A DNA stretch of 64,000 nt from positions 186,001 through 250,000 of the forward strand of contig JBGRQA010000003.1 in the NCBI GenBank assembly GCA_041725895.1, read 5' to 3'. Positions within the stretch are counted from its first letter, which is position 1; the number at the start of each line of letters is the position of its first letter. The notes under the pieces were generated by a model, which was given only the letters and a program-made list of their open reading frames with translations, was not told the DNA's origin and ran no database searches. This stretch comes from JBGRQA01 sp041725895. GTDB lineage: Bacteria; Bacteroidota; Bacteroidia; Bacteroidales; Marinifilaceae. Shown piece by piece: positions 51,153 to 61,829 of this stretch. The position numbers and the translations under genes were made by a program.

Positions 51153-52817
51153 ATGAACGAGAAAAACATCAACCAACTGATATCAAGGGAAGGATTCCCA
51201 AATTCAGAGAAAATCTACATTAAGGGAGAAATGGAGGGAGTGAATGTCGGAATGCGACAGATAAAGCTATCCCCTACCCGAAATTCAAACGGAGACTTAG
51301 AGGAAAATGCACCTCTAACGGTTTATGATACTTCGGGGCCCTACACCGATCCCAAAATTGACATAGATTTAAACAAAGGGATTGCCAAATTGCGTCAACA
51401 GTGGATTGAAAACAGGAAGGATGCAACCGGTCAGAGCCAAATGTATTTTGCAAAACAAGGAATCATTACACCGGAAATGGAATACGTAGCCATCCGGGAG
51501 AATCAGGGCTTGAGTCAGAACCAGTTGCGCAAGGGAGAGCAATTAGTTACACCCGAATTTGTTCGACAGGAAATTGCTGAAGGTCGTGCCATCATCCCCG
51601 CAAACATCAATCATCCGGAAAGCGAACCCATGATCATCGGTAAAAACTTTCTTACAAAAATAAATGCCAACATCGGAAACTCCCCTGTTGATTCCAGCAT
51701 CGATAAGGAAGTAGAAAAAGCAGTTTGGGCTTTCCGTTGGGGTGCCGATACCATTATGGACCTCAGTACCGGAAATAACATCCACCAAACCCGCGAATGG
51801 ATCATGCGCAATTCTCCTGTCCCTGTAGGTACTGTTCCTTTGTACCAGGCACTGGAAAAGGTTGAGGGGAAAGCGGAAGATTTAAGCTGGGAGATCTATA
51901 GAGATACTTTGATTGAACAAGCTGAACAGGGAGTCGATTACTTCACCATCCATGCCGGTCTGTTGTGGCGCTATATTCCATACACAGTCAAAAGAACAAC
52001 AGGAATCGTATCACGTGGTGGTGCCATCATGGCCAAATGGTGCATGTCTCATCACCAGGAAAGCTTTCTTTATACTCATTTTGATGAAATCTGTGATATT
52101 CTGGCCAAATACGATATCGCTGTTTCCCTGGGTGATGGTCTACGTCCCGGTTCCATTGCCGATGCCAACGACCGTGCGCAGATTGCAGAACTGGAAACCC
52201 TGGGGGAACTGTGCGAAAAAGCCTGGAGTAAAAACGTACAGGTCATGATTGAAGGACCAGGCCACGTCCCTATGCACAAGATCAAGGAGAACATGGATTT
52301 GCAGGAGAAATATTGCAAAAATGCTCCTTTCTACACACTTGGCCCCTTAACCACTGATATTGCACCAGGTTACGATCATATTACATCAGCCATTGGTGGT
52401 GCCATGATCGGATGGTTCGGTACAGCCATGCTTTGCTACGTAACACCCAAAGAACACCTTGGACTCCCCAATAAGGACGATGTAAAAGTAGGGGTAATCA
52501 CCTACAAATTGGCTGCACATGCCGCCGACCTGGCCAAAGGAATCGCCGGAGCTCAGGTACGCGATGACGCAATGAGTAAGGCTAGATTTGAATTCCGTTG
52601 GAAAGATCAATTCTGCATTTCCCTGGATCCGGAAACAGCCATGCAGTTCCACGACCAGACACTGCCTGATGAAGGCTCCAAACAATCTCACTTCTGCTCC
52701 ATGTGTGGTGAACATTTCTGTTCCATGAAAGCCAGTCGTGATGTTCGTGAATTGTCTGAAAAGAAGGAACAAAAACGCCAGGAATTTATGGAAGCCGGAG
52801 GAGAAGTTTACAACTAA
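51153..52817 (+). CDS. thiC: phosphomethylpyrimidine synthase
   Basis: This is a 554-residue protein from the ATG at 51153. The frame is open back to a TTG at 51072, but the family N-terminal region starts near EGFPNSEKIYIKGEMEG, so the later ATG is enough. It contains QSQMYFAKQGIITPEMEYVA, MDLSTGNNIHQTREWIM, FTIHAGLLWRYIPYT, VSRGGAIMAKWCMSHHQE, IEGPGHVPMHKIKENM and the C-terminal Fe-S motif FCSMCGEHFCSMK (CxxCxxxxC). It converts aminoimidazole ribotide to HMP phosphate. It is the last gene of the thi cluster; a terminator follows at 52847. Confidence 0.96.
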   Translation: MNEKNINQLISREGFPNSEKIYIKGEMEGVNVGMRQIKLSPTRNSNGDLEENAPLTVYDTSGPYTDPKIDIDLNKGIAKLRQQWIENRKDATGQSQMYFAKQGIITPEMEYVAIRENQGLSQNQLRKGEQLVTPEFVRQEIAEGRAIIPANINHPESEPMIIGKNFLTKINANIGNSPVDSSIDKEVEKAVWAFRWGADTIMDLSTGNNIHQTREWIMRNSPVPVGTVPLYQALEKVEGKAEDLSWEIYRDTLIEQAEQGVDYFTIHAGLLWRYIPYTVKRTTGIVSRGGAIMAKWCMSHHQESFLYTHFDEICDILAKYDIAVSLGDGLRPGSIADANDRAQIAELETLGELCEKAWSKNVQVMIEGPGHVPMHKIKENMDLQEKYCKNAPFYTLGPLTTDIAPGYDHITSAIGGAMIGWFGTAMLCYVTPKEHLGLPNKDDVKVGVITYKLAAHAADLAKGIAGAQVRDDAMSKARFEFRWKDQFCISLDPETAMQFHDQTLPDEGSKQSHFCSMCGEHFCSMKASRDVRELSEKKEQKRQEFMEAGGEVYN

Positions 52818-52846
52818 AATTCGAATCCATTCATTCCAATCAATAC

Positions 52847-52890
52847 AAAACCGAAGAGGAAAATATAGAATTCCTCTTCGGTTTTTCTTT
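52847..52890 (+). terminator. intrinsic terminator of the thiamin operon
   Basis: AAAACCGAAGAGGAA (52847-52861) pairs with TTCCTCTTCGGTTTT (52871-52885) and a T-rich tail follows. It is 29 bases past the thiC stop codon. Confidence 0.85.
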
Positions 52891-52984
52891 TCACAAAAAT
52901 CAATTTTCACTGTTTCTCCAGCCCTATTTTCCTAAAAAAATATATTTTTGTCCGATCTGAATTACTACCAGAATATTTGAAATT

Positions 52985-53683
52985 ATGGATCCCCTACTTA
53001 GCGACAACGAAAAAGAACTGCTTCTTCAATACAAGGAAAAAAAAGAAAGACTTCGCCAAAAGGCTATCGCAGAAGAATTTACTCGTCTAAACAAACAGAT
53101 GCATAAAAAGAACAAAATCATCACGCTTCAAAGAGTTGTAGTGGCCCTTATGATGATTGGTGCCGTCCTGCTAATTTCCTTCACAATCCCTATGAACCAA
53201 TTCTTTTCCGGAAATTCAGAAAAAACGGTGAAAGTAATCCCTAAATCAACATTACCTAAAGATACGGCATCCAAAACGTCCATACCTCCCAAACCAAAGA
53301 AAAAATATTTCCAGGTTCACTTTAAAAATTTGCCAAATTATCCTCTGGCACAATTCATTAGTTTGGAAACGGCCAACAATTTTTGCTATCAATTGACAAA
53401 AATGGAATTTCCCCAGGTGACTATAACTAAGCATGCAACTTCTGCTAAGAGAACTACAACCGATACTTTAAAGCAAAGTATTGTCTCAAAATATGCCGTT
53501 CAGATAGGAGCCTACGATCATGATTTCCTAAAAAACTATCACTCAAAACTTATTTGGTTGAATTACCATTACGAGGAGGGACTTCACAAATACAGAATAA
53601 CCCCATTCGACGGATTTTCAAAAAGTAAAGCATTTGCCGCAAAATTAGAAGGGAATGATTACTACATCGTCCGAAATAAATAG
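52985..53683 (+). CDS. membrane-anchored protein with a C-terminal SPOR-like domain
   Basis: This 232-residue protein starts with a charged, probably coiled-coil segment (NEKELLLQYKEKKERLRQKA). One transmembrane helix follows at about 52-72 (VVVALMMIGAVLLISFTIPM), then a Lys/Pro linker and a C-terminal region containing YAVQIGAYDHDFLKNYHSKL and LHKYRITPFDGFSKSKAFAA, which resembles a SPOR repeat. SPOR domains bind denuded peptidoglycan at division sites. It is probably a single-pass inner-membrane protein with its C terminus in the periplasm. Assignment as SPOR is tentative. Confidence 0.7.
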   Translation: MDPLLSDNEKELLLQYKEKKERLRQKAIAEEFTRLNKQMHKKNKIITLQRVVVALMMIGAVLLISFTIPMNQFFSGNSEKTVKVIPKSTLPKDTASKTSIPPKPKKKYFQVHFKNLPNYPLAQFISLETANNFCYQLTKMEFPQVTITKHATSAKRTTTDTLKQSIVSKYAVQIGAYDHDFLKNYHSKLIWLNYHYEEGLHKYRITPFDGFSKSKAFAAKLEGNDYYIVRNK

Positions 53684-53714
53684 TAATCCTCAACCATACA
53701 TCCTTTTAAAAAGA

Positions 53715-53757
53715 AAATAGGTTTATCCAGACAGCAATCATCTGAATAAACCTATTT
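53715..53757. terminator. bidirectional terminator between convergent genes
   Basis: AAATAGGTTTATCCAGA (53715-53731) pairs with TCTGAATAAACCTATTT (53741-53757), 16 of 17 bases, around a 9-base loop. It lies between the SPOR-like gene and the giant surface protein. Confidence 0.75.
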
Positions 53758-53849
53758 ATCTAATCGACTATCTAGTCATTTCCTCCGGCCAATCCATTTT
53801 CTATGTCATTTGCTCCTACCAATGAACCAACCGCAAAAAACTCTACAGG

Positions 53850-56800
53850 CTAGCGTTGAATAACAACCCTTTTATTTATCACATTGGTTTTGGTGGTTAA
53901 CTGAATTAAATAAACACCCGAAGCAAGATGATTCATCGTAACCTTTGTTCTGTCTCCCGAATGAATTTCCTTACTAAGTACCAATCCTCCCTGGTTGTTA
54001 AAAACACGCATGGTACATTTTTCATTCGTCTCAACAAAGAATTCTCCATGATTCGGATTTGGGAAAATCAGGACCTCATCTCCATCTTCAACAGAATGAA
54101 TATCCAAAATATTAACAACAACGATCTCGGTTAGATCGAAATTGTAACAGTTGTTTTCATCTCTAATGGCATAATAAATATTGTGTACTCCAGTGCCAGC
54201 AAGAGAAGGATCAAAGCGAATGCCTGTTACACCCTCTCCAAAATAGTAACCGCCAACCGGAATTCCCTGTGGTAGGATTACCTGCTCTTCGTCAAGTTGC
54301 ATCGTATCCTTTGCAAAGGCAGCCAGATTCACCTCCGGCAACGGCCAAACGGTTAGTTCTCTAACGACTGAAGATGCACAACCATTGTCGCTCACGGAGT
54401 AGGTTATTTTATGGACTCCCTCCCCAGCTTCAACAGGATCAAACATTCCCTCACTTACGCCGGGGCCCGAATAACTACCTCCTGCAGGGTTTCCTGCCGG
54501 TAACTCCAACTTTTCTGCATTCAAACAAACATCGGCCAAATCTCCCAGGGCTATGGTATGTGGATCCTCAATGGTTACCGTCACCTCACTCACCGTTTTG
54601 TTTCCACTTGCATCAACCAGGGTAAAGGTCAGGATATTCTCTCCCAGTTGAGAACAGTCAAAAGAAGTTTGATTCAACGTCATGGAAGCAATCGTACAAT
54701 TATCAGTAGAGCCATTATCCACATCCGCAGTCAACAGGCTGGCCACACCGTCTCCATCCAGTTGAAGTACGGTATCCCTGGTGCTTGCCAAAGGTGCTAC
54801 ATCATCAATGCTCACGCCCTCAACTTTAAAATTGTAGATGCTCACATCGTCGTTTGCAATTGAAACGGTCGCATTGTGCACTCCTGTCGTACAATCCGAA
54901 GTATAGCGAACAGAAAAGTTGACTTTTCCTCCCACCTCAACAACTGCTGCCTGGGGTTGCTCACTAACGGCAAATCTACTACTTCCGCTTATGGAAACAA
55001 TTGGGGTGCCACTGAGGTTCAACTTTGCGGATCCCTTATTCTCAATTACGAAATTCTTGGTAATCACTTGGCCAACACTACAATTTCCCCAATGGGTTCC
55101 GTTACCTTCTGAGGGGGATTCCGAATCATCAGCAATCAGCACACTGTTGCCTTGAACGGCCATTACAGGACGGGCAGTTCCCGTTCCACTCACCTGGAAA
55201 TCGAAGGGGTTTTCATCACTATCGTTGTTGCCAATTGCAACCGTTACGCTCTTACTACCCGTTACAGCCGGATCGAAACTTACCACAAAGGTAGTACTCT
55301 CGCCAGCTGCGACTGATGTAGGCAGGGTAATCCCGGAAAGACCAAAACCGGAACCACTATCCGACAAATTAATAGAACTTACCTCCAGGTCTGTCTCTCC
55401 GGTATTTAGAATAGTAAAGGTTCTATCCCTACTTCCCTCTGCAATATCCAGATCACCGAAATCGGTACCAAGCGCCTCACTAATTACCGTTGAACCATCC
55501 GAAAGATCAATACCGCTATATTGAACATTGATTTCACGAAGGTCATCATCTACGGTAATCACACTCACTGTTTGATCCGACAAAGCATCGAAAGCATTGT
55601 CACTGTTCGCATCATCAACACTAAGTGTTACCAGGGTAGACTGATCTCCATCTGTAAGGAAATCATCGATTCCTGTTACCGTTACGGTTTGCGGAGTATT
55701 CCAGTTGGCATTGGTAAAGGTAAGTGTTGTCAAATCAACGGTAACTTCATCCGTATCCCCGCTACTAATGGTAAGTACCACATCGGAAACGGGCTGCGCA
55801 TCCAAAACAACTGTATAGGTATCTGTGGTTCCGGCTTCCGAAACGGTTGTACCTCCATCTGTTTCCGCAAGGGTAAATCCCGCCACATCATCATCGGTAG
55901 TGCTAACATTTACTATTTGGTTGAGAACCCCATCGAAAGCATCGTTACTACTTGCAGCATTTACACCAATGGTAATAACAGAGGATTGACTACCGTCAAT
56001 CAGGTAATCATTCACACCTGTAACCGTTACAGTTTGCGGTGTATTCCAATTGGTATTGGTAAAGGTAAGTGAGGCCTTATCCACCGTAACCTCGTTAACA
56101 TCTCCACTAACAACATTCAACACTACATTCGAAAGAGGCTGGGCATCCAAAACAACCGTGTAAGTATCGGTTGTACCCGTTTCGGAAACTTCGGTACCAC
56201 CATCGGTTTCTGCAAGGGTGAAACCAGCAACATCATCATCGATAGTAGTACAAGTTACTGTTTGATCCATAGCTGTAGCAAAAGCAGCATCGCTACTGCC
56301 ATCCACCACACTAAGTGTAATGGTTGAAGACTGATTCCCGTCTACCAGGATATCATTAGCACCGGTAACCGTTACCTTCTGCGGACTATTCCAATTTCCA
56401 CTGGTAAAGGTAAGAGTAGCTTGATCCACGGTAGCCTCACCCGTATCTCCACTTGTAACACTTAAAACTACATCGGAGGAAGGCGCTCCATTGAGAACAA
56501 CCGTGAACTCATCCGTAATCCCCGATTCTGCTACCGAAGCAGTGGTTTTGGACAGAGTAAAATTGGCATCATCATCGGTAGTGGTAACACTGACCGTTTG
56601 GTCCTCAAGACCATCGAATAAATCCTGGCTACTGGCTGCATTTACACTTATGGTAATGTCGGTGGTTTGACTGCCGTCCGCCAGGTTGTCATTCACTCCT
56701 GTTACAGTAACTGTTTGCTTGGTACTCCAATTGGCATTGGTAAAGGTTAGAGTAGACTTGTCCACTGTAACTTCATCCGTATCTCCGCTACTGACATTAA

Positions 56801-59800
56801 ATACCACGTCGGAGAGGGGTTCGGCATCCAATTTTACTGTAAAGGAATCCGAAGTGCCCGATTCGTCTACCAAGGCAGTGGTTTTCCAAACGGAAAAAGA
56901 GGCTATCTCATTGTCGATATTGATGGCATTAATAACAATATCGGCGAAATCACGATAAGCAATATCACTTTTTTCATCTACTATACCAATGGTCAGGGGA
57001 ACTGTAACATCACCATCCACCACATCGTCATTCACTCCGGCGATACGAAAAGCACGAGGCTCATTCCATTCAGTAACTTCAAATTGATATTCCAGAAACT
57101 CAATATCTATTTCCTCTGAGTTGGCTCTTGCAAAAGAAAATACGACATCGGAAGTTGGCATGGAATTCAGATTCACCCATATCGTATCAATTTTCCCACG
57201 TTCCCAACCAATCGTACTTCCATTGGTTTCTATTACGGTAATTCCGGGTCCATCATCATCAATGGTAGTCGTTTTTATAATCTGATCCTCCAGCGCATCA
57301 AAAGCATCGTCGCTACTAGCATCGTCCACTGAAATAGTAATGGCAGTGATCTGGGTACCTTCTGCTACAACATCATCTACACCGGTTACCGTAACCACTT
57401 GGGCGGAATTCCAATTGGAATTGGTAAAGGTCAGACTGGCTTTGTCTACGGTGACCTCCCCGGTGTCTCCGCTAACCACATTTAAAACCACATCGCTGGC
57501 AGGCGGACCTTCCAGAACAACCGTAAATACATCGGTTGTACCGGATTCTTTAACTGCGGTATAGGCATCATTCTCCCAAAGGGTAAAGCCCACCTCCTCA
57601 TTATCGGTAATGGTACAGGAAACATTTTGATCTGCTACACCATCAAAAGCATTATCACTATTGGCATCATCCACGCTAACACTTAGGGTAGCAGATTGAT
57701 TCCCATCTGCATAAGCATCATCCACCCCAGTAACTATAACAGTTTGAGCCGTATTCCAGTTTTCAGAGGTAAAAGTCAGTGTGGCTGGTGCCACGCTTAC
57801 TTCACTCTCATCACTGCTGCTTACTTTTAGAACAACATCAGAAGTTGGTTGTGCAGTTAAAACAGCTGTAAAAGAATCCTCCGTTCCCGGTTCCTCTACC
57901 GAGGCACTCAGTTTGGATAAGGTAAAACCGGCAGTATCATTATCCGTAGAGCTTACACTCACGGTCTGGTTGCTCAACGCATCAAAGTCGTTGTCACTGC
58001 CACCGGCATCTACACTAATGGTAAGGGTAATAGGCTGATCCCCATCATCCAGGTAATCATCCACAGGGGTAATGGTGACTGTTTGAGGGGTATTCCAATT
58101 CCCATTTGTAAAGGTAAGAGTTACTTTATCTATCGTGGCTTCATCGGTACTTCCATTAGCAATGTTCAGAACTACATCTGAAATGGGTTGGGCATCCAAA
58201 ACCACCGTAAAGAAATCATCCGTTCCCGATTCGGTGATCGTAGCTGTCGTTTTTGACAGGGTGAAGCCTGCCACATCATTATCGGTAGTAGAAACACTTA
58301 CCGTCTGATCCTCCAGGGCGTCAAAATTATTGTCACTACCGGCATCATTTACGCTGATGGTGATGGTAGTACTTTGATCCCCATCAATCAGCTTGTCATC
58401 GGCGGCCGTTACCGTTACGGTTTGCGGCGTATCCCAGTTGGCATTGGTGAAGGTCAGGCTGGCCTTATCCACGGTAGCTTCTCCGGTATCACCACTCACA
58501 ACGTTGAGAACCACATCAGAAACGGGCTGGGCATCCAGTACCGCCGTAAAGGAATCCGTTGTATTGGGCTCGCCTACGGAAGTTGTCCCCTCAGATTGAA
58601 CCAGCGTAAATCCAGCAGTATCGTCATCAGTAATAGTATAGGTATGAACCGTATTCGTGCCCAATGTGGCATTGTCGGGATTCGACAGGGTAACAACAAC
58701 GGTTTCGTTACCCTCAACCATTACATCGTTTACAATACTGGCAATGGTAATGTTTTTAGCTGTAGTACCAGCAGCAATGGCTAAGTTCCCGTTTGCTAAA
58801 GTGTAATCGGTTCCACCTCCTGTTGCACCCCCTGTTACCGTATAGTCAACCGTAACCTCCAAACCACTCTCAGCAGAAAGATCTACTTGCAGATCCGCAC
58901 TGCTTACCGATTCCAATCCATTGGAACTGGTCGAAGTAAATGCAATAGTAGGTGAAGGGTCATCATCAAGTATGGTATAGGTATGAACCTTATTACCACC
59001 CAATGTGGCATTGGTTGGACTTGACAAGGTAACGATTACGGTTTCATCATCTTCATCCAGGAGGTTGCTTACGATGCTTGCAATAGTAATGTTTTTGCTG
59101 GTCTCACCAGCAGCAAAATTCAATGTGCCATCTGCTAAAATACAGTCTGCACCTGTTCTCGTTGCAGAGCCGGAAACCGAATAATTAACACTAACCGGCA
59201 AACCACTTTGAGCAGAAAGGTTTACCTGCAGATTTGCACTGCTTACCGATTCCAATCCCTCAGAGCTTGCTGTGTTAAATGCGATGGTTGGTGCATCATC
59301 ATCATCCGTGATTGTAGCAGTATGTTGGGTAGTAGCCCCCTGGTCTGCATTGGTAGGAGTCCCCATATTTACAACTATTGTTTCGTCCCCTTCATCCAAA
59401 GCATCATTGTTAACGGTTATGACGATAGTTTTGGATGTCTCCGCAAAACCAAATGTAATAGGACTTTCCGTGATGGAATAATCCGTACCACCACCGGTTG
59501 CCGTACTGCTGTTATCCACCGAGAAGGGTAGGGTTACTTGATGCTGGTTCAATGTTTCCGACAACTGAGCTGTGATTGTTATCGTTTCTGTGGCCTCACT
59601 GCTGGATTGGGTTTCTGAAGTAAAAGTGACTGTAGGTGTAGGAATTATATTCAACGTAACCGTAGCGGTATTGCTGTCGTTTGTTCCATCGTTTGCTACA
59701 TAAGTAAAGCTGGAGTTGACCCCATCCGTATTCAGATATCTAAGGGCGCCCCCAAGCAGGTAATTCCTATGGATCTCCTGATCAACCGTAATTGCTTCCC

Positions 59801-61754
59801 CATCATCAATGATACCATTGGCACCATCGGTAATGTCCAAAAACAAGGTTCCATGTGCAGGTAAAGTCAATATTCGAATGTTTTGTAAGCTATTTCCATC
59901 GCCAGCTTCATCCTTATAATCCTCGAATAATAGGCTCATATAAGGATAGTAAAGTCCTTTGTGAACATTATTGAAAGTGCGATTGTCAAGGGTGGGGGGA
60001 GTCGCAAAACTTACCTGGTTACCGTATACAGTACCCGCATCGTTCGTGGCAAAAGCTCTCACATAGTAGGTTGTTCTGGCTGACACCCCTGTAATTGAAG
60101 CTGTAAATTCACCCGTTGCCGAAGCCGCCCCCTTATCATCCTTACTGTTTGCAGTTGTAGGGTTTTCCGAAGTACTCCAGCACACACCATGAGCAGTAGG
60201 GTTGGGAGTTCCCAAAGCAGTAATATTTCCTTTTCCGGTAGCTGTTGTTGCGGTAATGGAAGAAACGGCCTGGGTTGTTACGGTTGGAAGAACTAAAACA
60301 TTTAGGGTTGCCGTGTAGGAAGAAAGACTGTACGCCGTACCATCGTGCACAGCAAATTCAAAGGAGGTACTTGCTCCATTGTCATTGTAATATTGCAGCT
60401 TCCCTTCATCCAAATCAGTCTTGTTTATAACGGCTCCATTACCTATCGCTTCACCTGTATCATAAGCATCATCATCATCCACATCATAATACAAATAACC
60501 TTCAGAGGGTATTGAATTAACCACAATCTTTACCAGTGCATCACCATCCAAATCAGAATACCCAAAGTTCGCAGCTGTAAAAGTAGTGGTATAGTCCTTT
60601 ATGGAAGTGATTGTAAAATCCGAAGCAGTGGGAGCATCATTCTCCGCGGTAATATCAAAGCTTACGGATGCTGTATTGGAATCCGCAGTGCCATCATTGG
60701 TGGTAAACGCAATTGTACCTGCATTGGTGCCACTTAGGTTGGGGGTGGGGGTAAATGTGGCGGCATCCAGGGCTGAATTAATGGCAGCAAGGGTACCGGA
60801 AGCTGTAAAACTTGCTGAACCGTTAAGATTTCCACCAAATGTGATACCTGTGGTTCCGATTGTTAGCGTTCCTCCGGTGATGGTAAAGGTAACCGTCTGG
60901 TCATCTCCGTCGGTATCTGCTACTTGAATATCATCGGCCAAAGCCACATTGGTGGCATCCTCAAGAACAGTTGGAGCACTGGGGGCGGTGGCGGTTGGGG
61001 CAGTATTTCCTCCCTCTACAGTAAATGTTGTTGTTGAAGCAGAAAAGGCAATATCGTTGTTAAATTCCCAATTGCTTAGATTCATTATGGCTGCTAATAA
61101 GGTAGCCTTGTCACCCGAATGTAGAGCAGATGTCTTGTAGCGGGCGTTGTCTATTTCTGTTGCGGGATTTGGAAAAAGTCCCAGGTAACCACCCTGTCCA
61201 TTGGTTCTACCGGAAGGAAGTTGAGTTCCTTGATCTTCATTAGTATAATTCCATGCGTTTCCTGAAGTTCCTGTCTTACCACTACTGGAACATATCCCTG
61301 CTATGAAGGTTGGAGACAATATACTGCCCTGAAAAGCCAATATATTGTCTCCATTACTCTTCATCCAACCTCCTTCCCCTAATGTAGTGTATTGACCAAT
61401 CTCCTCAAAATTGGCAGTGACTGTACCGGATGTAGATTTTGCATAAGGAGGGTTAGCTTCATCGCTTATATGCACCTCATCTCCGGCAGCAATATCACTG
61501 GTCGCTGTAAATTTTATAGTATTATAATCAGTCGTAAACTCTGTACCATCCCAATATTCATCTGAAAAATAAATGATAGTACCATTGGCTATGTCAGTAA
61601 GCACCAAAAAGGAGAAGGCATCGTTACCATCTCTATTTATCCTGGTAAACACTATGTCACCATCGGTAAGTGTAGTTTGTGCTGAAACGTGAATAGCTGT
61701 AAAAAGAAAAACAGCCAACAAACAGGATTTAAATAGGGTAAATAATTGTCTCAT
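53850..61754 (-). CDS. giant repetitive surface protein with T9SS C-terminal sorting domain
   Basis: This 2634-residue protein has a signal peptide (residues 1-26). A lamin-tail/choice-of-anchor-like domain occupies about 27-245, then cadherin-like and FN3-like segments. About 700-1045 carry three Calx-beta-like repeats (each containing a VHTYTI- or TATI-type Asp-rich end). About 1045-2070 hold nine repeats of some 114 residues (AGFTL ... SDVVLNV ... DGDQS), likely another Ca-binding beta-sandwich. About 2075-2300 are a choice-of-anchor D-like domain, then an HYR-like domain (VSEVTVTIEDPH). The final 85 residues are the T9SS type A sorting domain (LIFPNPNHGEFFVETNE ... GVYLIQLTTK). It is exported and probably surface-anchored. 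A role in adhesion is inferred. Confidence 0.93.
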   Translation of the reverse strand: MRQLFTLFKSCLLAVFLFTAIHVSAQTTLTDGDIVFTRINRDGNDAFSFLVLTDIANGTIIYFSDEYWDGTEFTTDYNTIKFTATSDIAAGDEVHISDEANPPYAKSTSGTVTANFEEIGQYTTLGEGGWMKSNGDNILAFQGSILSPTFIAGICSSSGKTGTSGNAWNYTNEDQGTQLPSGRTNGQGGYLGLFPNPATEIDNARYKTSALHSGDKATLLAAIMNLSNWEFNNDIAFSASTTTFTVEGGNTAPTATAPSAPTVLEDATNVALADDIQVADTDGDDQTVTFTITGGTLTIGTTGITFGGNLNGSASFTASGTLAAINSALDAATFTPTPNLSGTNAGTIAFTTNDGTADSNTASVSFDITAENDAPTASDFTITSIKDYTTTFTAANFGYSDLDGDALVKIVVNSIPSEGYLYYDVDDDDAYDTGEAIGNGAVINKTDLDEGKLQYYNDNGASTSFEFAVHDGTAYSLSSYTATLNVLVLPTVTTQAVSSITATTATGKGNITALGTPNPTAHGVCWSTSENPTTANSKDDKGAASATGEFTASITGVSARTTYYVRAFATNDAGTVYGNQVSFATPPTLDNRTFNNVHKGLYYPYMSLLFEDYKDEAGDGNSLQNIRILTLPAHGTLFLDITDGANGIIDDGEAITVDQEIHRNYLLGGALRYLNTDGVNSSFTYVANDGTNDSNTATVTLNIIPTPTVTFTSETQSSSEATETITITAQLSETLNQHQVTLPFSVDNSSTATGGGTDYSITESPITFGFAETSKTIVITVNNDALDEGDETIVVNMGTPTNADQGATTQHTATITDDDDAPTIAFNTASSEGLESVSSANLQVNLSAQSGLPVSVNYSVSGSATRTGADCILADGTLNFAAGETSKNITIASIVSNLLDEDDETVIVTLSSPTNATLGGNKVHTYTILDDDPSPTIAFTSTSSNGLESVSSADLQVDLSAESGLEVTVDYTVTGGATGGGTDYTLANGNLAIAAGTTAKNITIASIVNDVMVEGNETVVVTLSNPDNATLGTNTVHTYTITDDDTAGFTLVQSEGTTSVGEPNTTDSFTAVLDAQPVSDVVLNVVSGDTGEATVDKASLTFTNANWDTPQTVTVTAADDKLIDGDQSTTITISVNDAGSDNNFDALEDQTVSVSTTDNDVAGFTLSKTTATITESGTDDFFTVVLDAQPISDVVLNIANGSTDEATIDKVTLTFTNGNWNTPQTVTITPVDDYLDDGDQPITLTISVDAGGSDNDFDALSNQTVSVSSTDNDTAGFTLSKLSASVEEPGTEDSFTAVLTAQPTSDVVLKVSSSDESEVSVAPATLTFTSENWNTAQTVIVTGVDDAYADGNQSATLSVSVDDANSDNAFDGVADQNVSCTITDNEEVGFTLWENDAYTAVKESGTTDVFTVVLEGPPASDVVLNVVSGDTGEVTVDKASLTFTNSNWNSAQVVTVTGVDDVVAEGTQITAITISVDDASSDDAFDALEDQIIKTTTIDDDGPGITVIETNGSTIGWERGKIDTIWVNLNSMPTSDVVFSFARANSEEIDIEFLEYQFEVTEWNEPRAFRIAGVNDDVVDGDVTVPLTIGIVDEKSDIAYRDFADIVINAINIDNEIASFSVWKTTALVDESGTSDSFTVKLDAEPLSDVVFNVSSGDTDEVTVDKSTLTFTNANWSTKQTVTVTGVNDNLADGSQTTDITISVNAASSQDLFDGLEDQTVSVTTTDDDANFTLSKTTASVAESGITDEFTVVLNGAPSSDVVLSVTSGDTGEATVDQATLTFTSGNWNSPQKVTVTGANDILVDGNQSSTITLSVVDGSSDAAFATAMDQTVTCTTIDDDVAGFTLAETDGGTEVSETGTTDTYTVVLDAQPLSNVVLNVVSGDVNEVTVDKASLTFTNTNWNTPQTVTVTGVNDYLIDGSQSSVITIGVNAASSNDAFDGVLNQIVNVSTTDDDVAGFTLAETDGGTTVSEAGTTDTYTVVLDAQPVSDVVLTISSGDTDEVTVDLTTLTFTNANWNTPQTVTVTGIDDFLTDGDQSTLVTLSVDDANSDNAFDALSDQTVSVITVDDDLREINVQYSGIDLSDGSTVISEALGTDFGDLDIAEGSRDRTFTILNTGETDLEVSSINLSDSGSGFGLSGITLPTSVAAGESTTFVVSFDPAVTGSKSVTVAIGNNDSDENPFDFQVSGTGTARPVMAVQGNSVLIADDSESPSEGNGTHWGNCSVGQVITKNFVIENKGSAKLNLSGTPIVSISGSSRFAVSEQPQAAVVEVGGKVNFSVRYTSDCTTGVHNATVSIANDDVSIYNFKVEGVSIDDVAPLASTRDTVLQLDGDGVASLLTADVDNGSTDNCTIASMTLNQTSFDCSQLGENILTFTLVDASGNKTVSEVTVTIEDPHTIALGDLADVCLNAEKLELPAGNPAGGSYSGPGVSEGMFDPVEAGEGVHKITYSVSDNGCASSVVRELTVWPLPEVNLAAFAKDTMQLDEEQVILPQGIPVGGYYFGEGVTGIRFDPSLAGTGVHNIYYAIRDENNCYNFDLTEIVVVNILDIHSVEDGDEVLIFPNPNHGEFFVETNEKCTMRVFNNQGGLVLSKEIHSGDRTKVTMNHLASGVYLIQLTTKTNVINKRVVIQR
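55540..58620 (-). repeat. nine tandem ~114-residue repeats inside the giant surface protein
   Basis: Each repeat of about 340 bases encodes a block that starts like AGFTLxET, has TDxYTVVLDAQPxSDVVLxV near the start, SGDTxEVTVDxxTLTFTxxNW in the middle and DGxQSxxITxSVxxAxS near the end. Several are nearly identical in protein sequence (for example the two at the C-terminal end). The fifth block (ending near 57240) is the most diverged. They indicate amplification by recombination. Confidence 0.85.
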
Positions 61755-61790
61755 AATATGGGGATTTAGGGGAATAACAATAAAACTTCG

Positions 61791-61814
61791 AAGAACGGAT
61801 TGGCATCCGTTCTT
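61791..61814. terminator. hairpin between tail-collar gene and giant surface protein gene
   Basis: AAGAACGGAT (61791-61800), loop TGGC, ATCCGTTCTT (61805-61814): a perfect 10-base stem. It lies in the 75-base gap between the two minus-strand genes. There is only a weak T-stretch, so it may be an mRNA-processing or partial terminator. Confidence 0.55.
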
Positions 61815-61829
61815 CTAGGTTAATCTGTA

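Noticed and set aside
55225..58784. Several open frames on the plus strand opposite the giant surface protein
   Set aside because: They recur with the same spacing as the repeats on the minus strand and are antisense shadows of them.
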